Positions 8,045-17,532 of a DNA stretch of 64,000 nt are shown here, piece after piece (position 1 is the first letter of the stretch; each line of letters opens with the position of its first letter). Position numbers and translations under genes: made by a program. The DNA comes from Deltaproteobacteria bacterium (GTDB lineage Bacteria; Myxococcota_A; UBA9042; PHBI01; JACKFB01), in NCBI GenBank assembly GCA_020632695.1, contig JACKFB010000004.1, positions 310,001 through 374,000 of the forward strand, in the 5' to 3' direction. The notes beneath the pieces were generated by a model that saw only the letters and a list, made by a program, of their open reading frames with translations, was not told where the DNA came from and did no database searches.

Positions 8045-9562
8045 ATGCCAGAGCGCCCGTGGGCGCGCCGCGACGCGGGACGGGCGGCCGGCGTCGCGCC
8101 CCGTCGCTCCCGATGCGTCGCGTTGGCGCTCGCGCTGCTGTCGCTGTCCGCTCCGGCCCAGGCCGCCGACGCCGGACCCACCACGGTCGGGACGGCGCAC
8201 TTCGAGCTGACCAGCACCTGCGACGCGGACACCCGCAGCGCGGTGCTGCGGCGCCTCGAGGCCTTCCGCAGCGCCCTGGAGATCCTCGTGCTCGCCGCCA
8301 CCGGCGTGGCGCTGGGGCCGAACCCGGTGCGCATCACGCTCTTCGAGGAGCCGCGCGAGTACGCCGCCTACGCCGACGCCCACGCGCCGGGCCTGGGCCA
8401 CAACGGCGGCTACTACGACGGCCAGACGCGCACCGTCTACACCTACCGCCGCTCCAACCCGATGCAGCTCCACTTCCACGAGATCACCCACGCCGTGATG
8501 GGCGACGTGTTCGGCGACCCCTGGTACGAGCGCTACGCCCGCCCCGGCTGGCCGGTCTGGTTCGACGAGGGCTTCGCCGAGTACGCCTCCTCCTACGCGG
8601 TCGACGCGCGCGGGGCCACGCGCTTCGGGGCGCTGCACGCCGCGCGGCTGGCCACCCTGGTCGACGCCCTGGAGACCCGCCGCCTCATCCCCATGGCGCT
8701 GCTCCTGCGCGCCCGGGCCGGCGACTTCTCGGGCGGGTCCATGGACCTCTGGTACGCCCAGGCCTGGGGGCTGGTGGACCTGCTCCTGGCCGAGGCCGAC
8801 CTGCGCGGGCGCGTGCCCGTCTGGGTGCAGCGCCTGCGCGACGGCGAGAACGGGGTGGCCGCCTTCCTGGCGGTGTTCGGCCCCGACCTGGACCGCCTCC
8901 AGGCCCGCTTCGAGCGGCGCATCGGCCGGCTCGCCGCCAGCTCGCCTCGGCCCATGGACCTGCTGGGCCCTGGCGGCCTGGACGCCTGGACCATGCACGA
9001 GGGCGGCGACTGGCGCGTCGACGGCGACGACATCGTCGGGCGCAGCACCGGCGGCTGGAACTACCTGACCCGCGCGATTCCGCCGGTGCAGGCCTTCGCG
9101 CTCGAGCTCGAGGTGCGCCTCAGCGGCGAGGGCTCGCTGGGGCTGGTCCTGGGGCACCACGGCGTGGGCGCCTATCCCTACCACACCATCGTGGACCTGG
9201 GCGGCGGCAGGGCCTCGCTGCGCCACATCCGTACCCCGGAGCGCCTGACGCGCCGCGTGGAGGGGCCGGCGCCGCTTCGGGAGGACGGCTACACTCCGGT
9301 GCGCGTCGAGCTTCGGCACGGCGTGCTCTCGGTGTGGGTCGACGGGCGGCACGTGCTGTCGGCGCGCCCCGGCCGGCCGGTCGCCAGCCTCGTCGGCCTC
9401 TACGTGCAGGAGGGGACGGCTCGTTTCCGGGGCCTTTTCCTGGCGCCGGTGCCGGGCTACGCTACAGGCCCTTCGGCGGCGCAACCCCCAGCCTCGCTCG
9501 CCACCGAGCCGGCCGGCGCCGCCTCGCCTGCGAGCTCGAGCTGCGCCGATGACCCGCAATGA
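8045..9562 (+). CDS. Exported zinc metallopeptidase (gluzincin type) with C-terminal jelly-roll domain
   Basis: The ATG at 8045 gives an Arg-rich N-terminus followed by a hydrophobic signal (CVALALALLSLSAPAQA). Residues of about 40-290 hold HFHEITH (about residue 144), the HExxH zinc motif. The third ligand lies in WFDEGFAEY (about residue 173), the arrangement of gluzincin peptidases. Residues of about 320-480 form a lectin/LamG-like beta sandwich (AFALELEVRLSGEGSLGLVL, VRVELRHGVLSVWVDG), plausibly for substrate or glycan binding. It is likely periplasmic or extracellular. The last 14 bases overlap the following histidine kinase, so both are probably translated together. The substrate is unknown. 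Confidence 0.8.
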   Translation: MPERPWARRDAGRAAGVAPRRSRCVALALALLSLSAPAQAADAGPTTVGTAHFELTSTCDADTRSAVLRRLEAFRSALEILVLAATGVALGPNPVRITLFEEPREYAAYADAHAPGLGHNGGYYDGQTRTVYTYRRSNPMQLHFHEITHAVMGDVFGDPWYERYARPGWPVWFDEGFAEYASSYAVDARGATRFGALHAARLATLVDALETRRLIPMALLLRARAGDFSGGSMDLWYAQAWGLVDLLLAEADLRGRVPVWVQRLRDGENGVAAFLAVFGPDLDRLQARFERRIGRLAASSPRPMDLLGPGGLDAWTMHEGGDWRVDGDDIVGRSTGGWNYLTRAIPPVQAFALELEVRLSGEGSLGLVLGHHGVGAYPYHTIVDLGGGRASLRHIRTPERLTRRVEGPAPLREDGYTPVRVELRHGVLSVWVDGRHVLSARPGRPVASLVGLYVQEGTARFRGLFLAPVPGYATGPSAAQPPASLATEPAGAASPASSSCADDPQ

Positions 9563-10649
9563 CCGAGCCCCCGACGACGTGGAGATCCTCGCGCTCGTCG
9601 ACGACCCCGACGGCGTCGTGGCGCGCGCGACCGCGGGCCTGGGGCGCCTGCGGCTGAGCACCCGCGTCCCGGCCAGCCTGGGGCGCACCGGCGCCGCGTC
9701 GCCGGTCGTGGTGGTGCGGTGGCGAGCGGGTGACGGGCAGCGCGAGCTGCGGCGGCGGCTGCGGGCCGCGCCGTCGGATCTGGTGGTGGTGGGTCTCTGC
9801 GACGGGCCCGACGAGGCGGACTTCTGGGCGGCCGCTCGGGAGCTCACCGCCCTGGCGGCGACGGCGCCCCATCCGCCCGAGGAGGCCGGGCTCGCGCGTG
9901 CGCTGCGCTCGGCCCTGGCGGTGCGCGCCGCGTCCAAGCGCGCCGACGCCGCGCGCGAGCACGCCGACGCCGAGCTGGCCAAGGTGCTCTACGCCGTCAG
10001 CCACGACCTGCGCGCGCCCACCCAGGGGCTGGTAGGGCTGGCCGGGCTGCTGGCGGAGACCGAGGGCGCGCGCCTCAGCCCGGACGGGCGGGAGGTGTGC
10101 GCCGAGATGGAGCGCAGCGGGCAGCGCCTGAGCCGCATGGTGGACGCCCTGGCCATCTGCTCGCGCCTGGACCGCCGCGTGGCCGTGATGGCCGAGGTGC
10201 CCCTGCAGCCGATGGTCGAGCACCTCTTCGCCCAGGCCATCCAGACCCACCAGACGCGCTTCCCGCGCCTGTCGCTGGACCCGGCGCTGCCGGCCATCGT
10301 CAGCGACGGGGACCTGCTGTCGATGATCCTGCAGCAGCTCATCGACAACGCCATCCGCTACAACCGCTCGTCGCCGCCGCGGATCCACGTCGGCTGCGAC
10401 GTGACCGAGGACCGGGTCGAGCTGACCGTGGTCGACAACGGGCTGGGCCTCACGGCGGACCAGCAGGCGGCGGCCTTCGAGCTCTTCACCTGCCTGCACC
10501 CGCGCGAGTCCGACGGCGTGGGCGCCGGGCTCACCATCGCGCAGAAGGCGGCGGCCCGGCTCGGCGGCGAGGTGCGGTGCCAGAGCGAGCCGGGCGAGGG
10601 CAGCTCGTTCACCGTGAGCCTGCCGGCGCGCAGCGTCGACGCGGGCTGA
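9549..10649 (+). CDS. Soluble histidine kinase with degenerate N-terminal receiver-like region
   Basis: 366 residues without membrane helices. The first 115 residues or so have alternating strands and helices (EILALVDDPDG, DLVVVGLCDGPDEADF) and resemble a receiver fold without a convincing phospho-acceptor Asp. The kinase core has the H-box VSHDLRAP (His about residue 154), N-box LIDNAIRYN, G1 VDNGLGL, F-box FELFT and G2 GVGAGLTIA, all apparently intact. It overlaps the peptidase gene by 14 bases and has no response regulator next to it, so the partner must be encoded elsewhere. The peptidase may supply or alter the signal; that is inference from context only. Confidence 0.87.
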   Translation: MTRNDRAPDDVEILALVDDPDGVVARATAGLGRLRLSTRVPASLGRTGAASPVVVVRWRAGDGQRELRRRLRAAPSDLVVVGLCDGPDEADFWAAARELTALAATAPHPPEEAGLARALRSALAVRAASKRADAAREHADAELAKVLYAVSHDLRAPTQGLVGLAGLLAETEGARLSPDGREVCAEMERSGQRLSRMVDALAICSRLDRRVAVMAEVPLQPMVEHLFAQAIQTHQTRFPRLSLDPALPAIVSDGDLLSMILQQLIDNAIRYNRSSPPRIHVGCDVTEDRVELTVVDNGLGLTADQQAAAFELFTCLHPRESDGVGAGLTIAQKAAARLGGEVRCQSEPGEGSSFTVSLPARSVDAG

Positions 10650-10757
10650 ACCGCCCCGGAGCTCGGGTACCGCGGCGCTCGGTGCGCCAGGTGCGCGCGG
10701 TGGACGCGAGCGCTGCATCCGGGCTAAGAATCGGCTGAACCTGCGGGGCGGTGGGGC

Positions 10758-13700
10758 ATGGGGCCTTCCAGACGATGGACCGAGGTCTTCGGGGGATCCG
10801 GAGCGGTCGGGTGCGGCCTGCTGGCGGTGGCCTTGGTGCTGGGCGCTTGCGGCGGGGGCTCGGCCGGGTCGGACGCCGACGCCGACGCCGACGCCCCGGC
10901 GGAGGTCGAGGCTCCGGACGGTGACGCGGTCGCCGACGCGGAGGCGGGGGTGCCCGACGCCGACGCGGCGCTCGAGGTGGCGGGGCCTGACGCCGACGCG
11001 GAGGGTGACAGCGACGGCTCGGACGCGGGCGACGGCGCCGGCGACGGCGAGGGTGTGGGGCCCGACGGGGGCGAGGTGCCGCGGGTCACGGCGACCGCAT
11101 GCGAGAGCGACGCCGACTGCGCCCTGGGATGCGCGGTCGGCGCGACCTGCGAGGCGGGCACCTGCGCGTGGTCGGGCATCGAGGGCTGCATCGTCGACGA
11201 CGCCGCCTCGGGTCAGAGCGCCTGCGCGGCCGCCGGCGAGATCCTGGCCAGCTCGGGCTGCCTGTTCTGCAACCCGCTGCACGGCCAGCGCTCGTGGACC
11301 GGGACGCTCATCCGCGAGGGCTTCGAGGACGGGCTGGGGGCGCTGGGCCAGGTCGCCGCGCTCGGCGATCCCGACGCCACCTGGAGCGTGTCCGAGGCGC
11401 GCGCCGGCACAGGTCTGGCCAGCCTCTACTTCGGCGTGCCCGGCCAGGCGACCTACGCGACCGACGGGCGCTCGGCCGGCAGGGTGCTGAGCCCGCTCAT
11501 CCCGGTGCCCCAGGGTGCGGACATCGAGCTGCGCTTCCTGGTGTGGCTGGACACCGAGGAGACCGCCGGCTTCGACTTCCTGCGGGCTTTCATCGTGCTG
11601 GCCGACGGCGAGGAGCTGACCCTGTGGCACTCGGACGCCATCGGGGGCACCACCCGCGGGGAGTTCTTGCCGGTGAGCGCGTCGCTGCCGCCCGTCTCGA
11701 GCCCGACGCTGCGCCTGGGCTTCGAGTTCGACACCCTGGACGACCTCATCAACGGCTTCGAGGGCGCCTACGTCGACCAGGTCGCGCTGACCACCGGCTG
11801 CTGCGTGGACGTCAGCGACTGCGAGGACGACAACCCCTGCACGGTCGACTTCTGCCCGTCGACCGGCGAGATCTGCGGGCACACACCGGTCGAGTCCTGC
11901 TGCAACCTGGACGGCGAGTGCGACGACGGCGACTCGTGCACCGCCGACCGCTGCAGCGGGTTCGGTGGGAGCTGCGTCTTCGAGGCGCTGGCCGGCTGCT
12001 GCCACGGGGCGGCCGACTGCAACGACGGCGACCCGTGCACCGAGGACCTGTGCGACGGCGACGGCGGGAGCTGCACGCACAAGCCTCTGTGCTGCGCGGT
12101 GGACGCCGAGTGCGACGACTCCGACGACTGCACGGTCGAGCAGTGCGTCGAGGGCCAGTGCGTCTTCGAGTTCACCTGCTGCCTGAGCGCCGCGGACTGC
12201 AACGACTTCGACTCCTGCACCAGCGACCAGTGCGTCGACGGCGACTGCGTGCACACCCCCGCGCAGATCCCCGGCTGCTGCGTGCCCACCATCGTCGACC
12301 AGTCCTTCGACGCGGGTACGCCCGAGGGCTGGACCTTCTCGCCGGCGACCGCGGGCGTCGGCTGGCAGGTGGCCACGCTGTCGGAGGCCAACAGCGCGCC
12401 GGGGGCGCTCTACTACGGCAACCCGGCGACCCTGAACTTCACCAGCGGCACGGCCAACTCGGGCAAGGCGCTCAGCGCGCCGTGGATGCTGCCGAGCGGC
12501 GTCGAGATCTCGCTCTCGATGTGGGTCTACATGGAGACCGAGTCGGGCCAGCTCTACGACACCCTGGACATCTTCGTGGTCACCCAGACCGGCGAGTTCA
12601 AGATCTTCGACAAGTCCTCGTTCAAGCAGCTCACCTGGAAGAAGGTCACCGCCGACATCAGCTACCTGGCCGGGCAGACCGTCTCGCTGCGCTTCGTGTT
12701 CAACACGGTGGACAGCACCGTGAACGACGGCCTGGGCGCGCTGGTCGACGACATCCGCATCGAGACCTCCTGCGCGCCGCGGGTCTGCGCCTCCAACCTC
12801 GGGTGCGCCAGCAAGCATCCCTGCGTGCAGGGCGTCTGCGAGGAGGCGGCGTGCCTCTACATCGACAGCTGCTGCAAGGCCGACACCGACTGCAACGACG
12901 GTCTGGTCTGTACGACCGACGCCTGCTCGGGGACCAAGTGCAAGTTCACGCCGGTCGCCGGCTGCTGCGAGGACGCCTCCGACTGCGACGACAAGGACGC
13001 CTGCACGCTGGACTCCTGCTCGGGCTTCGGCGGGACCTGCGACCACAGCCCCATCGAGGGCTGCTGCCTGGCCAAGGCCGACTGCGACGACAAGGACGCC
13101 TGCACGGTGGACTCCTGCGAGGACAACGTGTGCGTCCACGCGAACGCGTGCTGCTCGGTCGACTCCGACTGCGACGACGGCGAACCGGTGTGTACCCTCG
13201 ACAAGTGCGTCGACGGCTTCTGCCAGAACCCGCCGACCGGCGAGCCGGGCTGCTGCGAGCAGAACCCGGTCGCCTGGGACTTCGAGAGCCCGCTGGCGCT
13301 GCAGACCACCAAGACCACCACCACCTGCTCGTGGAGCGTCATCAACAACCCGCTGGGGTCGTCGGGAGGCCAGGTCCTCTACTACGGCAACCCGGCGGCG
13401 AAGAACTACGACTGCGGGAAGAACTCCGGCACGGCCACCTCCCCGGACGTGTACCTGGACGCCGGCGTGAGCTTCCAGCTCTCCTTCCGCATCTACATGG
13501 ACACCGAGACGCTCAGCTCCTGGGACCAGTTCGAGCTGACGGCCGTCGTCGGGACCAAGTCCTACGAGCTCTGGTCCAAGGCCAAGCTCGGCAAGGCGGC
13601 GACCTGGGAGGTCCACGAGGTCGACCTCAGCGCCTTCGCGGGCCAGACCATCCGCTTCGTGTTCGCCTTCGACTCGGTCGACTTCAGCAGCAACGACGGC

Positions 13701-13838
13701 CTCGGCGTGGTCATCGACGACTTCATGGTCACCTCGCCGTGCGAGCCCAAGGCCTGCGGCACCGGCAGCGGCTGCGACGATGGCGTCTCGGGCACGATCG
13801 CCACCTGCACCGACGCCGTCTGCACCTACAAGCTCTGA
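10758..13838 (+). CDS. Large cysteine-rich lipoprotein with Dictyostelium-type repeats and three jelly-roll domains
   Basis: 1026 residues. A signal peptide with lipobox VLGAC anchors it to a membrane. An acidic Asp/Ala/Glu linker follows (about 37-110). Then three related beta-sandwich domains (about 180-345, 515-670 and 840-1000), each with a SFDxG/DFESP start, a YYGNP or YFGVP core and an LRFVFNTVD-type strand near the end. Between them lie two groups of five repeats of about 30 residues, pattern CCxxDxDCxDxDxCTxDxC, like the Dictyostelium CTDC repeat (PF00526). The Cys content implies many disulfides and a surface position. A role in adhesion or matrix binding is plausible but unproven. 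No operon partner is obvious. Confidence 0.8.
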   Translation: MGPSRRWTEVFGGSGAVGCGLLAVALVLGACGGGSAGSDADADADAPAEVEAPDGDAVADAEAGVPDADAALEVAGPDADAEGDSDGSDAGDGAGDGEGVGPDGGEVPRVTATACESDADCALGCAVGATCEAGTCAWSGIEGCIVDDAASGQSACAAAGEILASSGCLFCNPLHGQRSWTGTLIREGFEDGLGALGQVAALGDPDATWSVSEARAGTGLASLYFGVPGQATYATDGRSAGRVLSPLIPVPQGADIELRFLVWLDTEETAGFDFLRAFIVLADGEELTLWHSDAIGGTTRGEFLPVSASLPPVSSPTLRLGFEFDTLDDLINGFEGAYVDQVALTTGCCVDVSDCEDDNPCTVDFCPSTGEICGHTPVESCCNLDGECDDGDSCTADRCSGFGGSCVFEALAGCCHGAADCNDGDPCTEDLCDGDGGSCTHKPLCCAVDAECDDSDDCTVEQCVEGQCVFEFTCCLSAADCNDFDSCTSDQCVDGDCVHTPAQIPGCCVPTIVDQSFDAGTPEGWTFSPATAGVGWQVATLSEANSAPGALYYGNPATLNFTSGTANSGKALSAPWMLPSGVEISLSMWVYMETESGQLYDTLDIFVVTQTGEFKIFDKSSFKQLTWKKVTADISYLAGQTVSLRFVFNTVDSTVNDGLGALVDDIRIETSCAPRVCASNLGCASKHPCVQGVCEEAACLYIDSCCKADTDCNDGLVCTTDACSGTKCKFTPVAGCCEDASDCDDKDACTLDSCSGFGGTCDHSPIEGCCLAKADCDDKDACTVDSCEDNVCVHANACCSVDSDCDDGEPVCTLDKCVDGFCQNPPTGEPGCCEQNPVAWDFESPLALQTTKTTTTCSWSVINNPLGSSGGQVLYYGNPAAKNYDCGKNSGTATSPDVYLDAGVSFQLSFRIYMDTETLSSWDQFELTAVVGTKSYELWSKAKLGKAATWEVHEVDLSAFAGQTIRFVFAFDSVDFSSNDGLGVVIDDFMVTSPCEPKACGTGSGCDDGVSGTIATCTDAVCTYKL

Positions 13839-13946
13839 TCCGCGTTCGCCGTCCCGCGCCACGTGGGTGGGCCGGCTCGCAGGTGCCGCCGCCTGCGGCC
13901 GGCGCGGGGCTTGTCGCTGGCCACCTCGCGCGCTAAGTGAGGCCTC

Positions 13947-15068
13947 ATGAGACCTCTGGTTCCGCCGCACATCGCCAGCCTGGCGCCCTACCCGCCGGGC
14001 AAGCCGATCCAGGAGGTCGAGCGCGAGCTGGGCATCGAGGGTGCCATCAAGCTGGCGTCCAACGAGAACCCGCTGGGGCCCTCGCCGCGTGCGCTGGAGG
14101 CGATCGCCGGGGCGGTCTCCGACCTGCACTACTACCCCGATGGCGGCGGCTACTACCTCAAGCGCGCGCTGGCCGAGCGCTTCGACGTGGACCCGTCCTG
14201 GCTGATGATCGGCAACGGCTCCAACGAGCTGATCGAGCTGCTGGTCCGCACCTTCATGGTCCCGGGCATGAACGCCGTCTCCAGCGCGGGCGCCTTCGTC
14301 GTCTACAAGCTGGTGACCCTGGGCGCGGGCCACGGCTTCCGCGAGTCGCCGCTCTCGCCCGAGCGCGGCTTCGACCTGGACGCCCTGCTGGCGGCCACCG
14401 ACCGCGACACCCGCCTGGTCTTCATCGCCAACCCCAACAACCCCACCGGCACCTGGCTCGACGGGGCGGCGCTGGAGCGCTTCGCCGCGGCGCTGGACGC
14501 GCGCTTCCCGACCGACCCGCCCATCCTGGTGCTCGACGAGGCCTACCACGAGTTCGTCGACCGCCCGGCGGCCCTCGACTCGCTGGGGCTGGTGCGCCGG
14601 CGCCCCCGCACGGTGGTGCTGCGCACGTTCTCGAAGGCCTACGGGCTGGCCGGCCTGCGCTGTGGCTACGGCTTCGCCCGGCCGGAGCTCACCGAGGCCG
14701 TCCACCGGATCAAGGCGCCCTTCAACGTCGGCAGCCTGGCCCTGGTCGCCGCCGAGGCCGCGCTGGGCGACGAGGAGTTCCTGCGGCGGACCGTGCAGCT
14801 CAACGCGAACGAGATGGCGTACGTCACCGCCGGCCTGCGGGCGCTGGGGGTGGGAGTGACGCCGAGCCAGACCAACTTCGTGCTGGCCGACTTCGGCCGG
14901 GACGCCGAGGCGCTGTTCCGCCGGGCGATGGCGCGCGGCGTCATCCTGAGGCCGATGGGGGCGTACGGCCTGCCGAGCTGCCTGCGCATCTCGCTGGGCA
15001 CGCGGCCGGACAACGAGCGGATGCTGGCCGTGATGGGGGACGTCATGGCGGAGTCCGGCGCCGCGTAA
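13947..15068 (+). CDS. hisC: Histidinol-phosphate / aromatic aminotransferase (HisC family)
   Basis: 373 residues, the usual family length. Fold-type I aminotransferase motifs are present: SNENPLGPSP, YYPDGGGYYL, NPNNPTGTW, LDEAYHEF and the PLP-binding Lys in RTFSKAYGLAGLR. The late Arg is in LRISLGTR. HisC makes L-histidinol phosphate with glutamate as amino donor. Members of this family also transaminate prephenate, phenylpyruvate and hydroxyphenylpyruvate. The neighbour is aroA rather than other his genes, so an aromatic amino acid role is quite possible. GAGG precedes the ATG at 13947. Confidence 0.88.
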   Translation: MRPLVPPHIASLAPYPPGKPIQEVERELGIEGAIKLASNENPLGPSPRALEAIAGAVSDLHYYPDGGGYYLKRALAERFDVDPSWLMIGNGSNELIELLVRTFMVPGMNAVSSAGAFVVYKLVTLGAGHGFRESPLSPERGFDLDALLAATDRDTRLVFIANPNNPTGTWLDGAALERFAAALDARFPTDPPILVLDEAYHEFVDRPAALDSLGLVRRRPRTVVLRTFSKAYGLAGLRCGYGFARPELTEAVHRIKAPFNVGSLALVAAEAALGDEEFLRRTVQLNANEMAYVTAGLRALGVGVTPSQTNFVLADFGRDAEALFRRAMARGVILRPMGAYGLPSCLRISLGTRPDNERMLAVMGDVMAESGAA

Positions 15069-15105
15069 CCGATCGCGCTGACCCGCCATAGGGATGGGTG
15101 TGCGT

Positions 15106-15195
15106 GGAGGCCAGCGCGAGACCGCTCTCGCGGATCGCCGGCTGGCCCTCCCGCGGTCGGGGGTTGCGGTGGGGGTGACGCCAGAGCCGCAACCC
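15106..15195 (+). terminator. Two stem-loops between hisC and aroA
   Basis: The 269-base gap 15069-15337 holds two strong hairpins. The first (15106-15151) has an inner 7-bp stem CGCGAGA/TCTCGCG with loop CCGC, closed by GGAGGCCAG pairing with CTGGCCCTCC across a bulge. The second (15161-15195) is GGGTTGCGG/CCGCAACCC with a 17-base loop. Neither has a T-run. A 52-codon frame from 15094 crosses both but is not enriched in aromatic residues or His, so there is no sign of an attenuator leader peptide. Termination or RNA processing is the modest interpretation. Confidence 0.4.
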
Positions 15196-15337
15196 TCGAC
15201 ATTCGCAGGCGCCGGCGCGCCGACCCTCGCGCCGCAGGCCCGGATGCGGTAGCAGAGCCTCCTGACCGTCGGCGGCGGCGGGGCCCCGCGCCCTGGGAGC
15301 GCGCCGATCCGCCGGTCGCTGCCAGGGGTGGTGAGCA

Positions 15338-16606
15338 ATGCAGGCTGGCGAGATGACCCCGCTGCGGGGTGAGCTGCGGGTGCCCGGGGACAAGAGCATC
15401 GGGCACCGTTCGTTGATGCTGGGGGCGCTGGCCGACGGGATCGTCGAGGTCAGCGGCCTGGGGACGGGCGAGGACAACCGCGCCACCCAGGCGCTGCTGG
15501 AGGCCATGGGTGTGCGCATCGAGCGCTCGGGCACCGACGCGCGCGTCCACGGCGTGGGGCTCGACGGGCTGCGGCCGCCCGAGGGCGCGCTGGATTGCGG
15601 CAACTCGGGCACCACCATGCGCCTGATGCTGGGCATCCTGGCCGGGCAGCCCTTCGAGGTGACGTTGATCGGCGACGCGAGCCTGTCGCGCCGGCCGATG
15701 CGCCGGGTGCTGGATCCGCTCACCCGCATGGGGCTGACGGTGCTCGACGCCCGCGAGGGGACCTTCGCGCCGCTGCGGGTGCGGGGCCGGCGGCCGCTGA
15801 GCGCCATCGCCTACGACTCGCCCATCGCCAGCGCGCAGATCAAGAGCGCGGTGATGCTGGCCGGCCTCTTCGCCGAGGGCGAGACGGTGGTGAGGGAGCC
15901 GGCGCCGAGCCGCGACCACACCGAGCGGATGCTGGCCTGGCTCGGGCGGCCGCCTCGCGCGCGGCCCATCCGGGTGCCGGGCGACCTGTCGAGCGCGGCC
16001 TTCCTGATGGGAGCGGCGCTGCTGGTGCCGGGCAGCGACATCACCATCGCCGGCGTGGGGACGAACCCGACGCGGACGGGCTTTCTCGACGTGCTCGACG
16101 CGATGGGGGCATCGGTCGAGCGTCGGGCCCCGCGCGAGGACAACGGCGAGCCCTCCTGCGATCTGGTGGTGCGCCATCGCCCGCTGCGGGGGACCACCGT
16201 GGGCGGCGAGCTGAGCGTGCGCGCCATCGACGAGCTGCCGCTGGTGGCGACGCTGGCCGCCATCGCCGAGGGGCCGACGCGGATCCGCGACGCCGAGGAG
16301 CTGCGCGTGAAGGAGTCGGACCGCATCGCGCGGACGGCGCAGATGCTGCGCAGCTTCGGCGTGCCGGTGGACGAGCACCCTGACGGCATGACGATCCACG
16401 GCGACCCCGAGCGCGCGCTGCGTGCCGGCCGGGTCGACGCCCACGGCGACCACCGCATCGCGATGTGCGGGACGCTGATGGCGCTCATCGCGCCGCCGGG
16501 GACCCGCATCGAGGGCGGCGAGAGCATCGCGTCCAGCTTCCCGAGCTTTCACGCCAGCCTGGAGGCGGTGGGCGCGCGACTGCCCGGCGGCGGCGATTTG
16601 GAATAG
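15338..16606 (+). CDS. aroA: 3-phosphoshikimate 1-carboxyvinyltransferase (EPSP synthase)
   Basis: 422 residues, normal for the family. It transfers enolpyruvate from PEP to shikimate 3-phosphate, the sixth step of the shikimate pathway. Motifs: VPGDKSIGHRSLML near the N-terminus, DCGNSGTTMRLMLG for PEP/S3P binding, LSRRPMRRVLDPL, SAQIKSAVMLAGL, ELRVKESDRIA and HGDHRIAM. The LDCGNSGTTMRLM form with Gly rather than Ala is the common inhibitor-sensitive pattern. The ATG at 15338 follows AGGGGTGGTGAGCA. Together with the upstream HisC-type aminotransferase and DAHP synthase at 40.9 kb it supplies aromatic amino acids. Confidence 0.95.
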   Translation: MQAGEMTPLRGELRVPGDKSIGHRSLMLGALADGIVEVSGLGTGEDNRATQALLEAMGVRIERSGTDARVHGVGLDGLRPPEGALDCGNSGTTMRLMLGILAGQPFEVTLIGDASLSRRPMRRVLDPLTRMGLTVLDAREGTFAPLRVRGRRPLSAIAYDSPIASAQIKSAVMLAGLFAEGETVVREPAPSRDHTERMLAWLGRPPRARPIRVPGDLSSAAFLMGAALLVPGSDITIAGVGTNPTRTGFLDVLDAMGASVERRAPREDNGEPSCDLVVRHRPLRGTTVGGELSVRAIDELPLVATLAAIAEGPTRIRDAEELRVKESDRIARTAQMLRSFGVPVDEHPDGMTIHGDPERALRAGRVDAHGDHRIAMCGTLMALIAPPGTRIEGGESIASSFPSFHASLEAVGARLPGGGDLE

Positions 16607-16696
16607 GATGAGGGTCGAGCTGCTTCGGGTGGAACGCGCGGGCGGCCTGCCCGGGTGGGGATCGGACGCGGTCGAACGGGCCGCACAGGGGTGAGC

Positions 16697-17458
16697 ATGA
16701 GCTGGCGGCGTTCGGTCGGGGTGATGGGGGTGGCGGGCGTGATGGCCTGGAGCGGGGCCTGCGGCGAGAAGCCGGCCGCGCCGAGCGCGGAGCCCCCGAA
16801 GGCGGCGGAGCCCGCGGCGGTGGCCGAGGCACCCGCTGGGAAGGCGGAGGCCACGCCGGACACCGAGGCGGCGGCGGCAGGCGAGGCGCCCGCAGCGGCC
16901 GAGGCGACGGACACCACGGCGCCGACCTGGGCCGACGACGCCTACGTCGAGGTGCGGCTGGAGCCGCCGGCCGAGCGTCCGGCGGGCGACGAGGGCGCCG
17001 CCACCGGGCCGCGGGTGGGACTGTCCTGGCCGGCGGCGAAGGACGACGAGGGCGTGGTGCGCTACGAGGTGACGTCGAACGGCCGGCTGCTGGCGACCGT
17101 CGAGGCGCCCAAGACCGAAGTGGTCGTGCCCGTGCCGGCGCCCAGCAGCGACGACGACGAGGTGCCGACCTCCCGGGTGACCTTCACGGTGGACGCGGTG
17201 GACGCGGCGGGCAACCGCGCGCCCTGCCCGGTGGGCGGCGGCTACACGTGGCCCTCGGTGCTGGGGCTGCCCGGGCTCGGAGGCATGGGCGGCGACGACA
17301 CGCGCGCGCCGCTGGGGGCATCACTGGGCGGCGAGGGTAGCGGGCGGCTGGGCGGAAAGGCGGGGCTGCTGGCGCCGAGCGGCGCGAACCAGGGCCTGCG
17401 GGCGCCCGGCGTGCTGGGCAAGCCGGGCGAAGGGGCCCCGGCCGAGGAGGACGAGTGA
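16697..17458 (+). CDS. Small lipoprotein with Ala/Glu linker and fibronectin-III-like domain
   Basis: The start at 16697 gives a signal peptide ending in the lipobox WSGAC. A 55-residue linker rich in Ala, Glu and Pro follows. Then a roughly 95-residue domain resembles fibronectin type III or bacterial Ig folds (VGLSWPAAKDDEGVVRYEV, VTFTVDAVDAAGNRAP). The tail is Gly/Leu-rich without clear fold. 253 residues in all. It follows aroA by 90 bases and may be cotranscribed. The function is unknown; probably a surface or periplasmic binding protein. Confidence 0.7.
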   Translation: MSWRRSVGVMGVAGVMAWSGACGEKPAAPSAEPPKAAEPAAVAEAPAGKAEATPDTEAAAAGEAPAAAEATDTTAPTWADDAYVEVRLEPPAERPAGDEGAATGPRVGLSWPAAKDDEGVVRYEVTSNGRLLATVEAPKTEVVVPVPAPSSDDDEVPTSRVTFTVDAVDAAGNRAPCPVGGGYTWPSVLGLPGLGGMGGDDTRAPLGASLGGEGSGRLGGKAGLLAPSGANQGLRAPGVLGKPGEGAPAEEDE

Positions 17459-17532
17459 GCCGCGGCGGCGGCGGGGGAGCGGGCCCGAGCGGCCAGCGCC
17501 TGCCGCAGCTCCGGCTGCGCTGAACCCGGGCG

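Noticed and set aside
9462..15338. A minus-strand open frame of nearly 2000 codons opposite the peptidase, kinase, lipoprotein and hisC genes
   Set aside because: It is antisense to well-supported genes and its translation is low-complexity Arg/Gly/Ala/Val sequence with no domain. High G+C makes such stop-poor shadows common.
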